A program made the translations under genes and the position numbers. DNA of 6,272 nt from contig JAGPGI010000171.1 in NCBI GenBank assembly GCA_018056045.1, forward strand, positions 1 to 6,272, written 5' to 3'. Shown piece by piece: positions 1 to 5,405 of the stretch (the stretch's first letter is position 1; every line of letters starts with the position of its first letter). Source of the stretch: Paracoccus sp. (in: a-proteobacteria) (GTDB taxonomy: Bacteria; Pseudomonadota; Alphaproteobacteria; Rhodobacterales; Rhodobacteraceae). Below the pieces are notes generated by a model. The model worked only from the letters and a program-made list of their open reading frames with translations, was not told where the DNA came from and ran no database searches.

Positions 1-100
1 CGCCTGACGCTGGCAATCTTCCGCGCTGCGCCCCCCCGAATACGGACAGCGCCGGGGAGGAACCATGGCACAGGGGTAGGGCTGGAGGATCTGACCGGAA

Positions 101-133
101 GAGCGCCTGAGAAGGTCTGTTCTCCGGGCGCTC
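101..133 (-). terminator. Hairpin downstream of the leftward operon, possible terminator
   Basis: An inverted repeat pairs GAGCGCC (101-107) with GGCGCTC (127-133). An inner stem pairs GAGAA (109-113) with TTCTC (120-124) around a 6-nt loop. It begins about 40 bases past the stop codon of the last gene of the leftward operon, where a terminator is expected. There is no real T-run on either side, so Rho-independent termination would be weak. It could instead be an RNA processing or stability element. Confidence 0.35.
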
Positions 134-174
134 GTCTTCGATGCTTGGGTTATGAGTCAACCCGGGCACGAATG

Positions 175-867
175 TCAAACTGTTTTGTTGCTGATCTGTT
201 CGTGGCCCGTCGGGCGCGCCCACGGTTGCCGTTTCGGCATGGCATCGGTGACGTCGATGCTTCGCAGCATGCCGCCGTCGCGCAGACCCTGCCGCACCCA
301 GTCCAGCGCCAGCCACCAGTGCTCGTAGTGCCGATGCGCGGCGGCGATCTGGTCGGGATGCGGTGACCAGGTGACCGGGCAGGCCCGCAGTTCCACCGTC
401 CGCCATTTGCCGCGCGAGAGCACACGCGTTGTGCCGACCGGGATGGTGATCGAGCGTTCGCCATGCTGGTTGCGCTTCATCTCGACCGGCACGCAGCGCG
501 GCACAGCGCCGGGCATCCAGTCGGGTGTCATCCCAGCCCGGGTCAGTTCCGCGATGCGGATCGCCATGCGAGTGCCGCCCAGCGACGTCGGTAGGCCCGC
601 GACGCAGGCGGCGATGACCTCGGCATCCTCGTGGGCGGAGCTGTCCGGCTTGTAGCGGCCCCCGTCGATGCGACAGCCCAGCGCGGCCCGCTGCATCAGC
701 ACGTATTCGAGGCCGAAGCCCAGACCTTCGTCGCGTTCGGGGTCGGGAGGTTCCGGCAGCTCCAGCCGCGCCTTCTCGGTGCGAAAGGCCCATTCCAGCA
801 CCTGCTGGACGCCCAGCGCGCGGCGGGTGCTGGTGTTCCCGTTCGGGAAGCGAGAATAGATGCTCAT
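175..867 (-). CDS. Hypothetical protein, last gene of the early operon (230 aa)
   Basis: I do not recognise a family with certainty. The 230-residue product is soluble, with no signal peptide or membrane segment. It has an acidic N-terminal third (PEPPDPERDEG around 39-49), a middle part rich in small residues, and a C-terminal region with several Trp and His residues (HYEHWWLALDWVRQG around 181-195). Its ATG overlaps the stop codon of the replication gene (ATGA at 867-864), so translation is probably coupled. The Shine-Dalgarno sequence is poor, which fits coupling. The position straight after a replication gene in a phage-like early operon suggests a role in DNA replication, recombination or late-gene control (the slot often held by RusA-, Q- or GemA-like genes). 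No catalytic motif was found to choose among these, so function is left open. Confidence 0.8.
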   Translation of the reverse strand: MSIYSRFPNGNTSTRRALGVQQVLEWAFRTEKARLELPEPPDPERDEGLGFGLEYVLMQRAALGCRIDGGRYKPDSSAHEDAEVIAACVAGLPTSLGGTRMAIRIAELTRAGMTPDWMPGAVPRCVPVEMKRNQHGERSITIPVGTTRVLSRGKWRTVELRACPVTWSPHPDQIAAAHRHYEHWWLALDWVRQGLRDGGMLRSIDVTDAMPKRQPWARPTGHEQISNKTV

Positions 868-1874
868 GCCACGCCCCGCTCTCGCAGCCGTTCGGCCGTC
901 ACCAGCCCGCGCTCCAGCATGGCACTGCGGACGGTGTTCGAGATGGCGTTGGAGGGCAGGTAGCCATCCCCGTTCACCAGCCCGGCGTAGAAATCCGCGA
1001 TCTCGTCCATGCTGGCGCGTGGCGCGTCTGCAGGCTTGCCGCTGCGCTTGCGGCGCTTATCGCCCTCAGCGGGCTTCGTGGCCCCGGCGTTCCTTGCCGC
1101 CCGTTCCATGGCCCGGTCCAGCGCCCTCGGTCCGTCCGGCGGATTGGGGTGGGTGCTGCGGCTGTCCCGGGCGACCGCGACGATCCGGTCTTCTGTCAGG
1201 CCGAGATCGGTGATCCAGCGTCGAACGTGTTCTCTCGGTGGCCAGCCCTGCCACCAGCCCGGAAGGCCGGCATTGGTGTCGAAACCCAGCGCGTCGAGCA
1301 ACTTGCCGAAAAACTCCTCAAATCGATCATCGCGCGCTCGCGCGTCCTCCTCCTCCTTTACTGGTTCCCTTAATGGTTCTCTTACAGGGTTAGTGTCCGG
1401 ATTCCGGACACGGAAATCGCCATTTTCCGGACACGGCTTTGCCCGAAATCTGGACACGGCTCCGTGTCCAGTTTCCGGACACAGGTTCACTGCATTGGGC
1501 GACATCTGGCGTGTTTCGCCGTCAGGATCACCGCCCGAAAAACCCGGGAAATCGCCATGTCCGAATTCCGGAGACGGGTCCGAATTCGGATCGTCGAACC
1601 CGTCCTCGAACCCCAGAATGTAGCGGGTCGGCTGCTGGCGTTTTGTCACCGGATCGACGCTGGCGCAGCGACGGATCAGACCGGCCAGTTCCAGCTTGCG
1701 GAGATGGTCGTTCAGGGCCGAGCGGCTGATCTCGCAATCGGTTGCCAGCCGCGCCTGGGTCGGGAAGCAACCGAAATCGGGGTTGTGACGGTCGCAGAGA
1801 TGCCAGAGCACGATCTTGGTGGCAGGCTTCAACCCGCGCTGCAGGATCGCCCAGTTGGTCGCAAAATGGCTCAT
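864..1874 (-). CDS. Phage-type replication protein with N-terminal winged helix (336 aa)
   Basis: This is probably the replication initiator of the element. Residues about 16-70 form a winged helix-turn-helix: KPATKIVLWHLCDRH, then the FPTQARLATDCEISRSALND recognition region, then a wing ending in LAGLIRR. Residues about 95-180 are a low-complexity, Pro/Gly/Asp-rich linker with repeated CPE, PD and REPxxEP units. A folded middle part with WWQGWPP (207-213) follows, then a basic stretch (KRRKRSGK, 273-280) and a conserved-looking C-terminal helix region from about 288. The start at 1874 was chosen over a longer frame reaching 2012 because GGAGG lies 8 nt upstream and the ATG overlaps the nuclease stop codon (ATGA). 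Winged helix plus disordered linker plus C-terminal domain is the plan of lambda O-like initiators. The linker DNA carries iteron-like repeats (separate entry). A transcriptional regulator is the main alternative. Confidence 0.85.
   Translation of the reverse strand: MSHFATNWAILQRGLKPATKIVLWHLCDRHNPDFGCFPTQARLATDCEISRSALNDHLRKLELAGLIRRCASVDPVTKRQQPTRYILGFEDGFDDPNSDPSPEFGHGDFPGFSGGDPDGETRQMSPNAVNLCPETGHGAVSRFRAKPCPENGDFRVRNPDTNPVREPLREPVKEEEDARARDDRFEEFFGKLLDALGFDTNAGLPGWWQGWPPREHVRRWITDLGLTEDRIVAVARDSRSTHPNPPDGPRALDRAMERAARNAGATKPAEGDKRRKRSGKPADAPRASMDEIADFYAGLVNGDGYLPSNAISNTVRSAMLERGLVTAERLRERGVA
1393..1482. repeat. Iteron-like repeat cluster inside the replication gene, candidate origin of replication
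   Basis: Six copies of TCCGGACAC or close variants occur in 90 bp. On the plus strand they are at 1403-1411, 1426-1434, 1449-1457 (TCTGGACAC) and 1474-1482. On the minus strand they are at 1393-1401 and 1464-1472 (ACTGGACAC). The first three plus-strand copies are exactly 23 bp apart, and most copies are followed by GG. Because 23 is not a multiple of 3, the copies are read in all three frames of the overlapping gene (for example CPE, VSR and RVRN), which argues for selection on the DNA. A degenerate further copy, TTCCGGAGACGG, is at 1566-1577. An AT-richer stretch (about 1356-1396) borders the cluster. Known parallel: lambda ori lies inside gene O, with iterons beside an AT-rich region. The origin role here is inferred. 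Confidence 0.55.
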
Positions 1875-2305
1875 GCGCAGGTCCTCCGGGACGTCGAGGC
1901 GTTGGCGCTGGCGCAGGCCCTCCGGCGCGGGTTCTGCGCCTGGACGCGGGTGGTGATGCCGTGATCCGCGAGCGCGTCTAGCGCGTCCTCGATCGAGCGG
2001 ACCAGCGCCCAACCGAAGCCCTGGGCCTTCACCATGTCGCGAAAGGCCTTCTGCGCCGGGCTGAGACGGCCGGAGGGGCTTTTGACCTCCAGAAACAGCA
2101 CCTGACCACCGGTCAGGACGATCAGATCGGCGAAGCCCGGAAAGACGCCCATGCCGGTCAGGATCGCTTGGCGCTGGCGGGCTGCCTTGCCGCCCGACCC
2201 GACCTCGTTCGCCGAGTGGTGGATGATGGCATCGCGGGGCAGGACGATCCGCAATGTGTGTACGATGGCGCGCTGGATATCGGCTTCAGGTGTGCGGCGG
2301 GTCAT
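1871..2305 (-). CDS. VRR-NUC domain nuclease (144 aa)
   Basis: This is a small stand-alone nuclease of the VRR-NUC group, within the PD-(D/E)xK superfamily. Family members cleave branched DNA such as Holliday junctions and are common in phage replication modules. The visible motifs fit: TPEADIQRAIVHTL (5-18) gives the N-terminal helix with E7 and Q11; GVFPGFADLIVL (53-64) carries the metal-binding D60; and LFLEVKSPSGRLSPAQ (70-85) carries the catalytic E73-x-K75. The length is normal for the domain alone. The last 20 or so residues are Arg/Ala/Ser/Thr-rich and probably disordered. The ATG overlaps the stop codon of the preceding gene (ATGA at 2305-2302), and its own stop overlaps the start of the replication gene. 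It likely processes replication or recombination intermediates of the element; that role is inferred from family and position. Confidence 0.9.
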   Translation of the reverse strand: MTRRTPEADIQRAIVHTLRIVLPRDAIIHHSANEVGSGGKAARQRQAILTGMGVFPGFADLIVLTGGQVLFLEVKSPSGRLSPAQKAFRDMVKAQGFGWALVRSIEDALDALADHGITTRVQAQNPRRRACASANASTSRRTCA

Positions 2306-2565
2306 GCGGTACCGCCTTTCGGTTTGCGTTTAGACACGCAGATCAGAAGACCGGCCAGTGCCAACGCCTCGCGTCCTTCCCGAGGGTCAGGGCTATGCGC
2401 GGCGATGGCGCGACAGGCGAGGATAATCAGGCTGTCCGGGTGCTGGACGAAATCGGCGACAATGCCGCGCGCCTCGGCGAGGCGCTGGGCGGGCCAGTCC
2501 GCGGGGCAGTACGCATCGACGTCGCTGATGGCGCTGGTATCGGGGATCGGGGACATGACGTTCAT
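2302..2565 (-). CDS. Small hypothetical protein of the early operon (87 aa)
   Basis: I do not recognise a family. The product has a polar N-terminus (MNVMSPIPDTSAISDVDAY), then helical stretches such as PAQRLAEARGIVADFVQ (about 25-41) and SLIILACRAIAAHS. It ends with a hydrophobic segment, ALALAGLLICV (about 68-78), and a basic tail KRKPKGG. The segment is short for a transmembrane helix and more likely packs in a small helical domain. The start at 2565 was chosen because it overlaps the stop codon of the AlpA-like gene (ATGA) with a G-rich ribosome binding site just upstream. An in-frame ATG at 2556 is an alternative, and a longer frame to 2709 would overlap the preceding gene heavily. Its place between a DNA-binding protein and a nuclease suggests an accessory role in replication or regulation, without direct evidence. 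Confidence 0.7.
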   Translation of the reverse strand: MNVMSPIPDTSAISDVDAYCPADWPAQRLAEARGIVADFVQHPDSLIILACRAIAAHSPDPREGREALALAGLLICVSKRKPKGGTA

Positions 2566-2822
2566 TTCCGCCCCCGCGCCTTGCCGGGTTTCGTTTCGGT
2601 GACCCGCGGCATTTCCTGTGACTGCAGCCAGTCCTGAACCACGCTCATCCGGTAAAAAATCTTGCGACCGGCGCGGACGCAGGCCGGACCTTTCCGCCGA
2701 CGCTCCCAACGCCCCAGCGTGTCGACCGTCAGGCCCAGTTCCTGTGCCAGGTCATAGCGGCTGATCCAGCCGCGCAGCAGGCGCGGCTCGATTACCGGTT
2801 CCGCACTCATGGGTTGTGTCAT
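2562..2822 (-). CDS. AlpA/MerR-type helix-turn-helix protein, putative excisionase or regulator (86 aa)
   Basis: This is a small DNA-binding protein, the first gene of the leftward operon. Residues about 18-68 form a MerR-like winged helix: the helices WISRYDLAQELGLTVDTLGRW, then RRRKGPACVRAGRKIFYR as the wing, then VVQDWLQSQ as the closing helix. The pattern of a conserved Trp, KGP, a Gly-Arg-x-x-x-Tyr wing and a final WL helix is typical of AlpA and excisionase-like HTH_17 proteins. The tail is basic (KPGKARGRK). The start at 2822 is supported by AAGGAG 8 nt upstream; a longer frame to 3029 runs through the control region and its repeats and is unlikely. Members of this group act as recombination directionality factors or as activators of integrase or excision genes. 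It may bind the sites at 2892-3074 and 5307-5346, which is inference. Confidence 0.85.
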   Translation of the reverse strand: MTQPMSAEPVIEPRLLRGWISRYDLAQELGLTVDTLGRWERRRKGPACVRAGRKIFYRMSVVQDWLQSQEMPRVTETKPGKARGRK

Positions 2823-2891
2823 GCTCTTGTCTCCTTCTCGCATCGCCCGGACCGGGCCGCTGACGGGGAGAAGAACAATCACATCGAAAGC

Positions 2892-2931
2892 ACCGGCGGG
2901 GAGGCGGAAGGTGGCGTAACCTCGCCGGAGG
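2892..2931. repeat. 40-bp shared promoter module, copy 1 (upstream of the AlpA-like operon)
   Basis: Positions 2892-2931 match 5307-5346 in the same orientation at 36 of 40 bases. The first 24 bases (2892-2915) are identical. The module contains the site GTGGCGTAACCTC (2911-2923). It ends 70 bp upstream of the AlpA-like start codon, almost the same distance as copy 2 from the integrase start. This suggests a common operator or promoter element rather than a chance repeat. Confidence 0.7.
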
Positions 2932-2941
2932 TTATGCCACC
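2910..2941. repeat. Inverted repeat, likely operator
   Basis: GGTGGCGTAACCTC (2910-2923) and GAGGTTATGCCACC (2928-2941) are inverted copies with one mismatch, separated by four bases. The centre-to-centre geometry suits a dimeric DNA-binding protein. A hairpin terminator is less likely because no T-run follows and the site lies upstream of a start codon. Confidence 0.6.
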
Positions 2942-3028
2942 CCATGTTTTGCTGGGTTTGGCGTAACTCAGGGCGAAGGACAGTGATTCGGCGCCGGGTC
3001 TGAACGCCGTCGAAAGCCGTCGAAACCA

Positions 3029-3056
3029 CAACCGGCAGAACCGGTTCTGCCGGTTG
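3029..3056. repeat. Perfect 28-bp palindrome, candidate operator
   Basis: The half CAACCGGCAGAACC (3029-3042) is followed immediately by its exact reverse complement (3043-3056), with no spacer. Each arm holds the core GGCAGAACC, which also occurs at 5328-5336 in front of the integrase, and as GGCGTAACC or GGCATAACC at 2913-2921 and 2930-2938. It lies about 210 bp upstream of the AlpA-like start and 260 bp upstream of the 198-aa gene. Confidence 0.7.
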
Positions 3057-3316
3057 CCGCTAACAGTTTCTGCCGTTGCTGGCCCCGGAACATGTCAAGA
3101 ACAAAGAGTTCGTTTTCCACAGCCAAATGTTCTTGCCAAATCGCGCTCCGGTGGTGAAGAAATCCCCCCAATCACGCCCGATGCGGTCGATCAACGCGGA
3201 GTTTCAAGGAAACCCGCGAATGGCGGAGCTGTCTCCGGGTGCGGGGTCAATGAAGGCAGGTGCCAGTGGTCCGAAGGACGGACTGCCGGGCGTCGAGAGC
3301 AGGGAGAGCAGACATC

Positions 3317-3913
3317 ATGACATTGCCGCAACGCACGTTTTTCACCGTTCAGGAGGTGACGATCCGCTGGGATTGCAGCCCCTACGATCTGGCGGGATGG
3401 GCGATTGCCGGCAAGCTGGACATCGTCGCCGCGATCGAACCGATCGAGCAGGGTGGCGAGGTGCTGGCAGGTCTGGTCGTCGTGCCGGTTGCCGATATCC
3501 TGAGCATGTTCCGGCGCTGGGAAAATGGACAGGCCTCTCGGAGCATCCGCCGTATCCGCATACCGGGGCAGGAAGGCTGGATTATGATCGCCGACCCGTC
3601 GGATCACATTCAGGTCGAACTGGCCGATCTCATGGTTCTGGCCGATGAGGTCTATCAGTTCGAACTGCTGAATGGCATGGCGAACCGCTGGACCGATCCT
3701 GGCGGTGCACCGTCACGATACGACTGGGAGGGGCTCTATGTCGCCCTGATCAGACGCGTTCATTTCCACGGCCTTCCGGCGACGCAGGCCGAATGGATCG
3801 CGGATGCGCAGGCGTGGTTTGCCGAAAAGTCCCGCAATGGCGAGGTGCCGGACGAAAGCACCATTCGGCGCAGGCTGGGGCCGATCTGGAAATCGCTGCA
3901 GGAGGATGCATAG
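3317..3913 (+). CDS. Hypothetical protein beside the integrase, probable DNA-binding N-terminus (198 aa)
   Basis: No named family is recognised. Residues about 9-36 (FTVQEVTIRWDCSPYDLAGW and onward to GKLDI) resemble the start of an excisionase-like helix-turn-helix, followed by a beta-rich part (GEVLAGLVVVPVADIL, 47-62). The centre has VELADLMVLADEVYQFELL (100-118). The C-terminal part runs YDWEGLYVALIRRVHFHGLP (135-154), then a helical stretch with WIADAQAWFAE (160-170), and ends in DESTIRRRLGPIWKSLQ (179-195), which looks like a conserved helical ending. GGGAGAG 8 nt upstream supports the ATG at 3317. There is no signal peptide or membrane segment. It is transcribed away from the early operon and towards the integrase, as expected for a regulator of the element, but this is only inferred. 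Confidence 0.85.
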   Translation: MTLPQRTFFTVQEVTIRWDCSPYDLAGWAIAGKLDIVAAIEPIEQGGEVLAGLVVVPVADILSMFRRWENGQASRSIRRIRIPGQEGWIMIADPSDHIQVELADLMVLADEVYQFELLNGMANRWTDPGGAPSRYDWEGLYVALIRRVHFHGLPATQAEWIADAQAWFAEKSRNGEVPDESTIRRRLGPIWKSLQEDA

Positions 3914-3914
3914 A

Positions 3915-3948
3915 GCGGTGTGTGATCGTGATCCATTCATCACGCCGC
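3915..3948. terminator. Weak hairpin between convergent genes, possible bidirectional terminator
   Basis: GCGGTGTG (3915-3922) can pair with CACGCCGC (3941-3948) with one G-T wobble around an 18-nt loop. It lies in the 56-bp gap between the stop codons of the convergent 198-aa gene and the integrase. No T-run follows on either strand, so the call is tentative. Confidence 0.25.
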
Positions 3949-3969
3949 CCAGCGCGGTCGCAGCAACGA

Positions 3970-5232
3970 TCAGGCGCTCCTGCGCGCCTGTTCTTCGGCT
4001 TCATGCACCAGCACCGGCTTTGGCCGGAAGGCGCTGGCCACAGCATCGACACCCGCCCGCAGCGGCGAATCCATCAGATGGGCATAGCGCGCCGTCGTCT
4101 GGGTCTGGCTGTGACCCAGCAGCTTGCCGATCATTTCCAGCGAGGCACCGCCGCTGACCAGAAGCGAGGCAAAAGTGTGGCGCAGGTCGTGGATGCGGAC
4201 ATCTTCGATCCCGACCTGCTTCTGGATCTGGTGCCAGAAGCGGCGGATTTCCTTGACCGGCTGGCCCGGCACATCGCCCGGAAAAAGGAACGGGCAGCCG
4301 CGCGGCACTAGCAGCTGGCGCTGGCGGACGATGGCAGCCGCTTCGTCCGAGATCGGCAGCCTGTGGATCTTCCGCTGCTTGGTCATGCTGGCGGGCTTCG
4401 ACCAGCTGAGATGTTCGAGGTTGAAATGCTCGAACCTTGCCTGCCGGACCTCGCCCACCCGCGCCCCGGTCAGCATGCAGAGCCGGATGATATCCGCCGC
4501 ACGGCGATCCTCGGCCGCGTCCAGCGCCGATGCCAGTTTCCGGATCTCCTCCTGCGACAGAAACCGCTCGCGCGGATTCTCGATGCGGCGGCGGAAGCCC
4601 GAAGCCGGATTATCCTCGCGCCAGCCCCAGCTCTGCGCATAGGTGAACATCTTGCGCAGCACCTCGCCGACACGATTGGCACGCACCGGCGTCGGCTTCG
4701 CCCCCTGCAGCTTTCGGGCACGATTGTTCGGCTTGGCCTTGTGCGGGCGGGCGCGCCCCTCCGCGATTCGGTTCAGGAGCTTTTCCACGTCATAGGGCGT
4801 GATCTCGGTGACGAGCCTGTTGTTCCACTCTGGCCCCACCAGCTTGGTCAGCATCGACCGCTGATCCGAGGCATTGGTCTTCGCCAGATTCGGGAGATGC
4901 ACCTCGGAATAATGCTCGATGAGATCCCTGAAGCGCGGCGCGTCCCGCCCGTCTTCCTTCGCGCCCAGCGGATCGCCCCCGGCATCGATGTCGCGGCGCA
5001 ATTCCTTCGCCCGTTCCCGCGCTGCCGCCGTCGACCATTCCGGCCAGCGCCCCAGCGTCATCCGCCGCTGCCGCCCGGCATGTCGGTAATCCAGCGTGAA
5101 GGCCCGGTTTCCGGAACGGTAGATGCAGATGGCAAATCCCCGCACCTCACTGTCGAAGATCTGATAGTCCCGGCCCGGTTCCGGTGCCGCCTCGCGCACC
5201 GATTTCTCGTTCAACCTCAATCGCTTCACCAT
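3970..5232 (-). CDS. int: Tyrosine-type site-specific integrase (420 aa)
   Basis: This enzyme integrates and excises the element by strand exchange between att sites. The N-terminal part (about 1-90) is a DUF4102-like arm-binding domain (RLRLNEKSVREAAP, then RGFAICIYRSGNRAFTLDYR and RMTLGRW). A core-binding domain follows (about 100-215; FRDLIEHYSEVHLPNLAK), and the catalytic domain runs from about 225. The full catalytic set is visible: R258 (LTGARVGEVR), a Lys in TKQRKIHRLP (K285 or K288), H348 and R351 (IHDLRHTFASLL), H374 (LLGHSQTQTT) and Y383 (ARYAHLMD). The length is normal for P4-like integrases. The start at 5232 has GGAGG 8 nt upstream; the longer frame to 5358 would run through the operator repeat. 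It lies at the edge of the element, next to copper-related flanking genes, and shares a promoter module with the AlpA-like operon. The gene looks intact. Confidence 0.97.
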   Translation of the reverse strand: MVKRLRLNEKSVREAAPEPGRDYQIFDSEVRGFAICIYRSGNRAFTLDYRHAGRQRRMTLGRWPEWSTAAARERAKELRRDIDAGGDPLGAKEDGRDAPRFRDLIEHYSEVHLPNLAKTNASDQRSMLTKLVGPEWNNRLVTEITPYDVEKLLNRIAEGRARPHKAKPNNRARKLQGAKPTPVRANRVGEVLRKMFTYAQSWGWREDNPASGFRRRIENPRERFLSQEEIRKLASALDAAEDRRAADIIRLCMLTGARVGEVRQARFEHFNLEHLSWSKPASMTKQRKIHRLPISDEAAAIVRQRQLLVPRGCPFLFPGDVPGQPVKEIRRFWHQIQKQVGIEDVRIHDLRHTFASLLVSGGASLEMIGKLLGHSQTQTTARYAHLMDSPLRAGVDAVASAFRPKPVLVHEAEEQARRSA

Positions 5233-5405
5233 GCCCAGTGCCTCCGACTTGCATCCCACATGAGGCTCAGCCTCGCGCGCATGGCAAGTCATACATCGCC
5301 GGTCAGACCGGCGGGGAGGCGGAAGGTGGCAGAACCTCGGGGGAGGGCTGCCGGTCAATGGCTCTGAAGGGAGAAACCTACACCCTCTGTTGATTAAACC
5401 GTGAA
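5233..5405. promoter_or_regulatory. Integrase upstream region and probable element border
   Basis: The stretch between the integrase start and the flanking promoter holds a small dyad, GAGGCT-C-AGCCTC (5262-5274); an inverted repeat, GCCGGTC-A-GACCGGC (5298-5312); and copy 2 of the shared module. Beyond about 5350 the sequence becomes less GC-rich and repeat-free, so the attachment site probably lies in this interval. No core could be defined because the other end of the element is absent. Confidence 0.5.
5307..5346. repeat. 40-bp shared promoter module, copy 2 (upstream of the integrase)
   Basis: This copy matches 2892-2931 at 36 of 40 bases, with the first 24 identical. It includes GTGGCAGAACCTC (5326-5338), followed by a looser inverted half (GAGG at 5343-5346 and CTGCC at 5348-5352). 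It ends 75 bp upstream of the integrase ATG. The dyad is less perfect than in copy 1, so a shared regulator might bind here more weakly. Confidence 0.7.

Larger units (their letters stand above)
2823..3316. promoter_or_regulatory. Divergent control region between the leftward operon and the 198-aa gene
   Basis: This stretch of about 490 bp has no convincing gene and is full of small repeats. From left to right it holds a short dyad, GCCCGG-A-CCGGGC (2845-2857); the 40-bp module shared with the integrase promoter region (2892-2931), with an inverted repeat (2910-2941); a third core site TGGCGTAAC (2959-2967); a tandem 10-bp repeat GCCGTCGAAA (3006-3025); a perfect 28-bp palindrome (3029-3056); a half site GGCAGAAAC on the minus strand (3066-3074); and an inverted repeat CAAGAACA/TGTTCTTG (3096-3103 and 3128-3135). 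The right half (3061-3170) is less GC-rich than the rest. Divergent promoters are expected here, but no clear -35/-10 pair could be named. Confidence 0.7.
1..5400. mobile_element. One end of an integrated prophage or phage-derived island (right boundary approximate)
   Basis: The stretch holds a tyrosine integrase next to an AlpA-like DNA-binding protein, a phage-type replication protein and a VRR-NUC nuclease in one compact early-type operon. That combination is typical of prophages and integrative islands. The left end runs off the window. The right boundary is inferred to lie between the integrase start (5232) and the candidate promoter of the copper-related flank (from 5406). I saw no tRNA gene and no direct repeat that could be named as an attachment core, so the exact edge is unknown. 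No structural phage genes are visible, so prophage versus satellite or plasmid-like island cannot be settled here. Confidence 0.7.

Noticed and set aside
65..79. Strong Shine-Dalgarno (GGGGAGGAA) before ATG at 65
   Set aside because: The frame ends after four codons (TAG at 77), so it is probably a chance match; a leader peptide cannot be excluded but has no support.
1..100. Possible leftward gene entering from the left edge (ATG at 66)
   Set aside because: About 20 codons without a ribosome binding site or recognisable motif; too little sequence to call.
1393..1482. The repeats as a CRISPR array
   Set aside because: The units are only 9-13 bp, partly inverted, lie inside a coding region and have no spacer-length pattern typical of CRISPR.
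1009..1964. Rightward open frames (1009-1623 and 1464-1964) opposite the replication gene
   Set aside because: Both are antisense to the winged-helix gene, have poor starts and are rich in Ser/Arg/Pro as expected for shadow frames.
2968..3171. Leftward 67-codon frame in the control region
   Set aside because: It starts with TTG without a ribosome binding site, reads through the 28-bp palindrome and the tandem repeat, and has codon use unlike its neighbours.
3076..3648. Rightward 190-codon frame overlapping the start of the 198-aa gene
   Set aside because: It begins with TTG and then overlaps more than half of a better supported gene in another frame.
2892..5330. The 24-bp direct repeats as attL/attR flanking a mini-element of the 198-aa gene and integrase
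   Set aside because: Each copy lies at the same distance upstream of a leftward start codon and contains the operator-like site also found elsewhere in the control region, which fits regulation better. The option is not fully excluded.
4363..5367. 334-codon rightward open frame opposite the integrase
   Set aside because: It is antisense to a clearly identified integrase with all catalytic residues. Its own translation has no recognisable domain and reflects GC-rich third positions.
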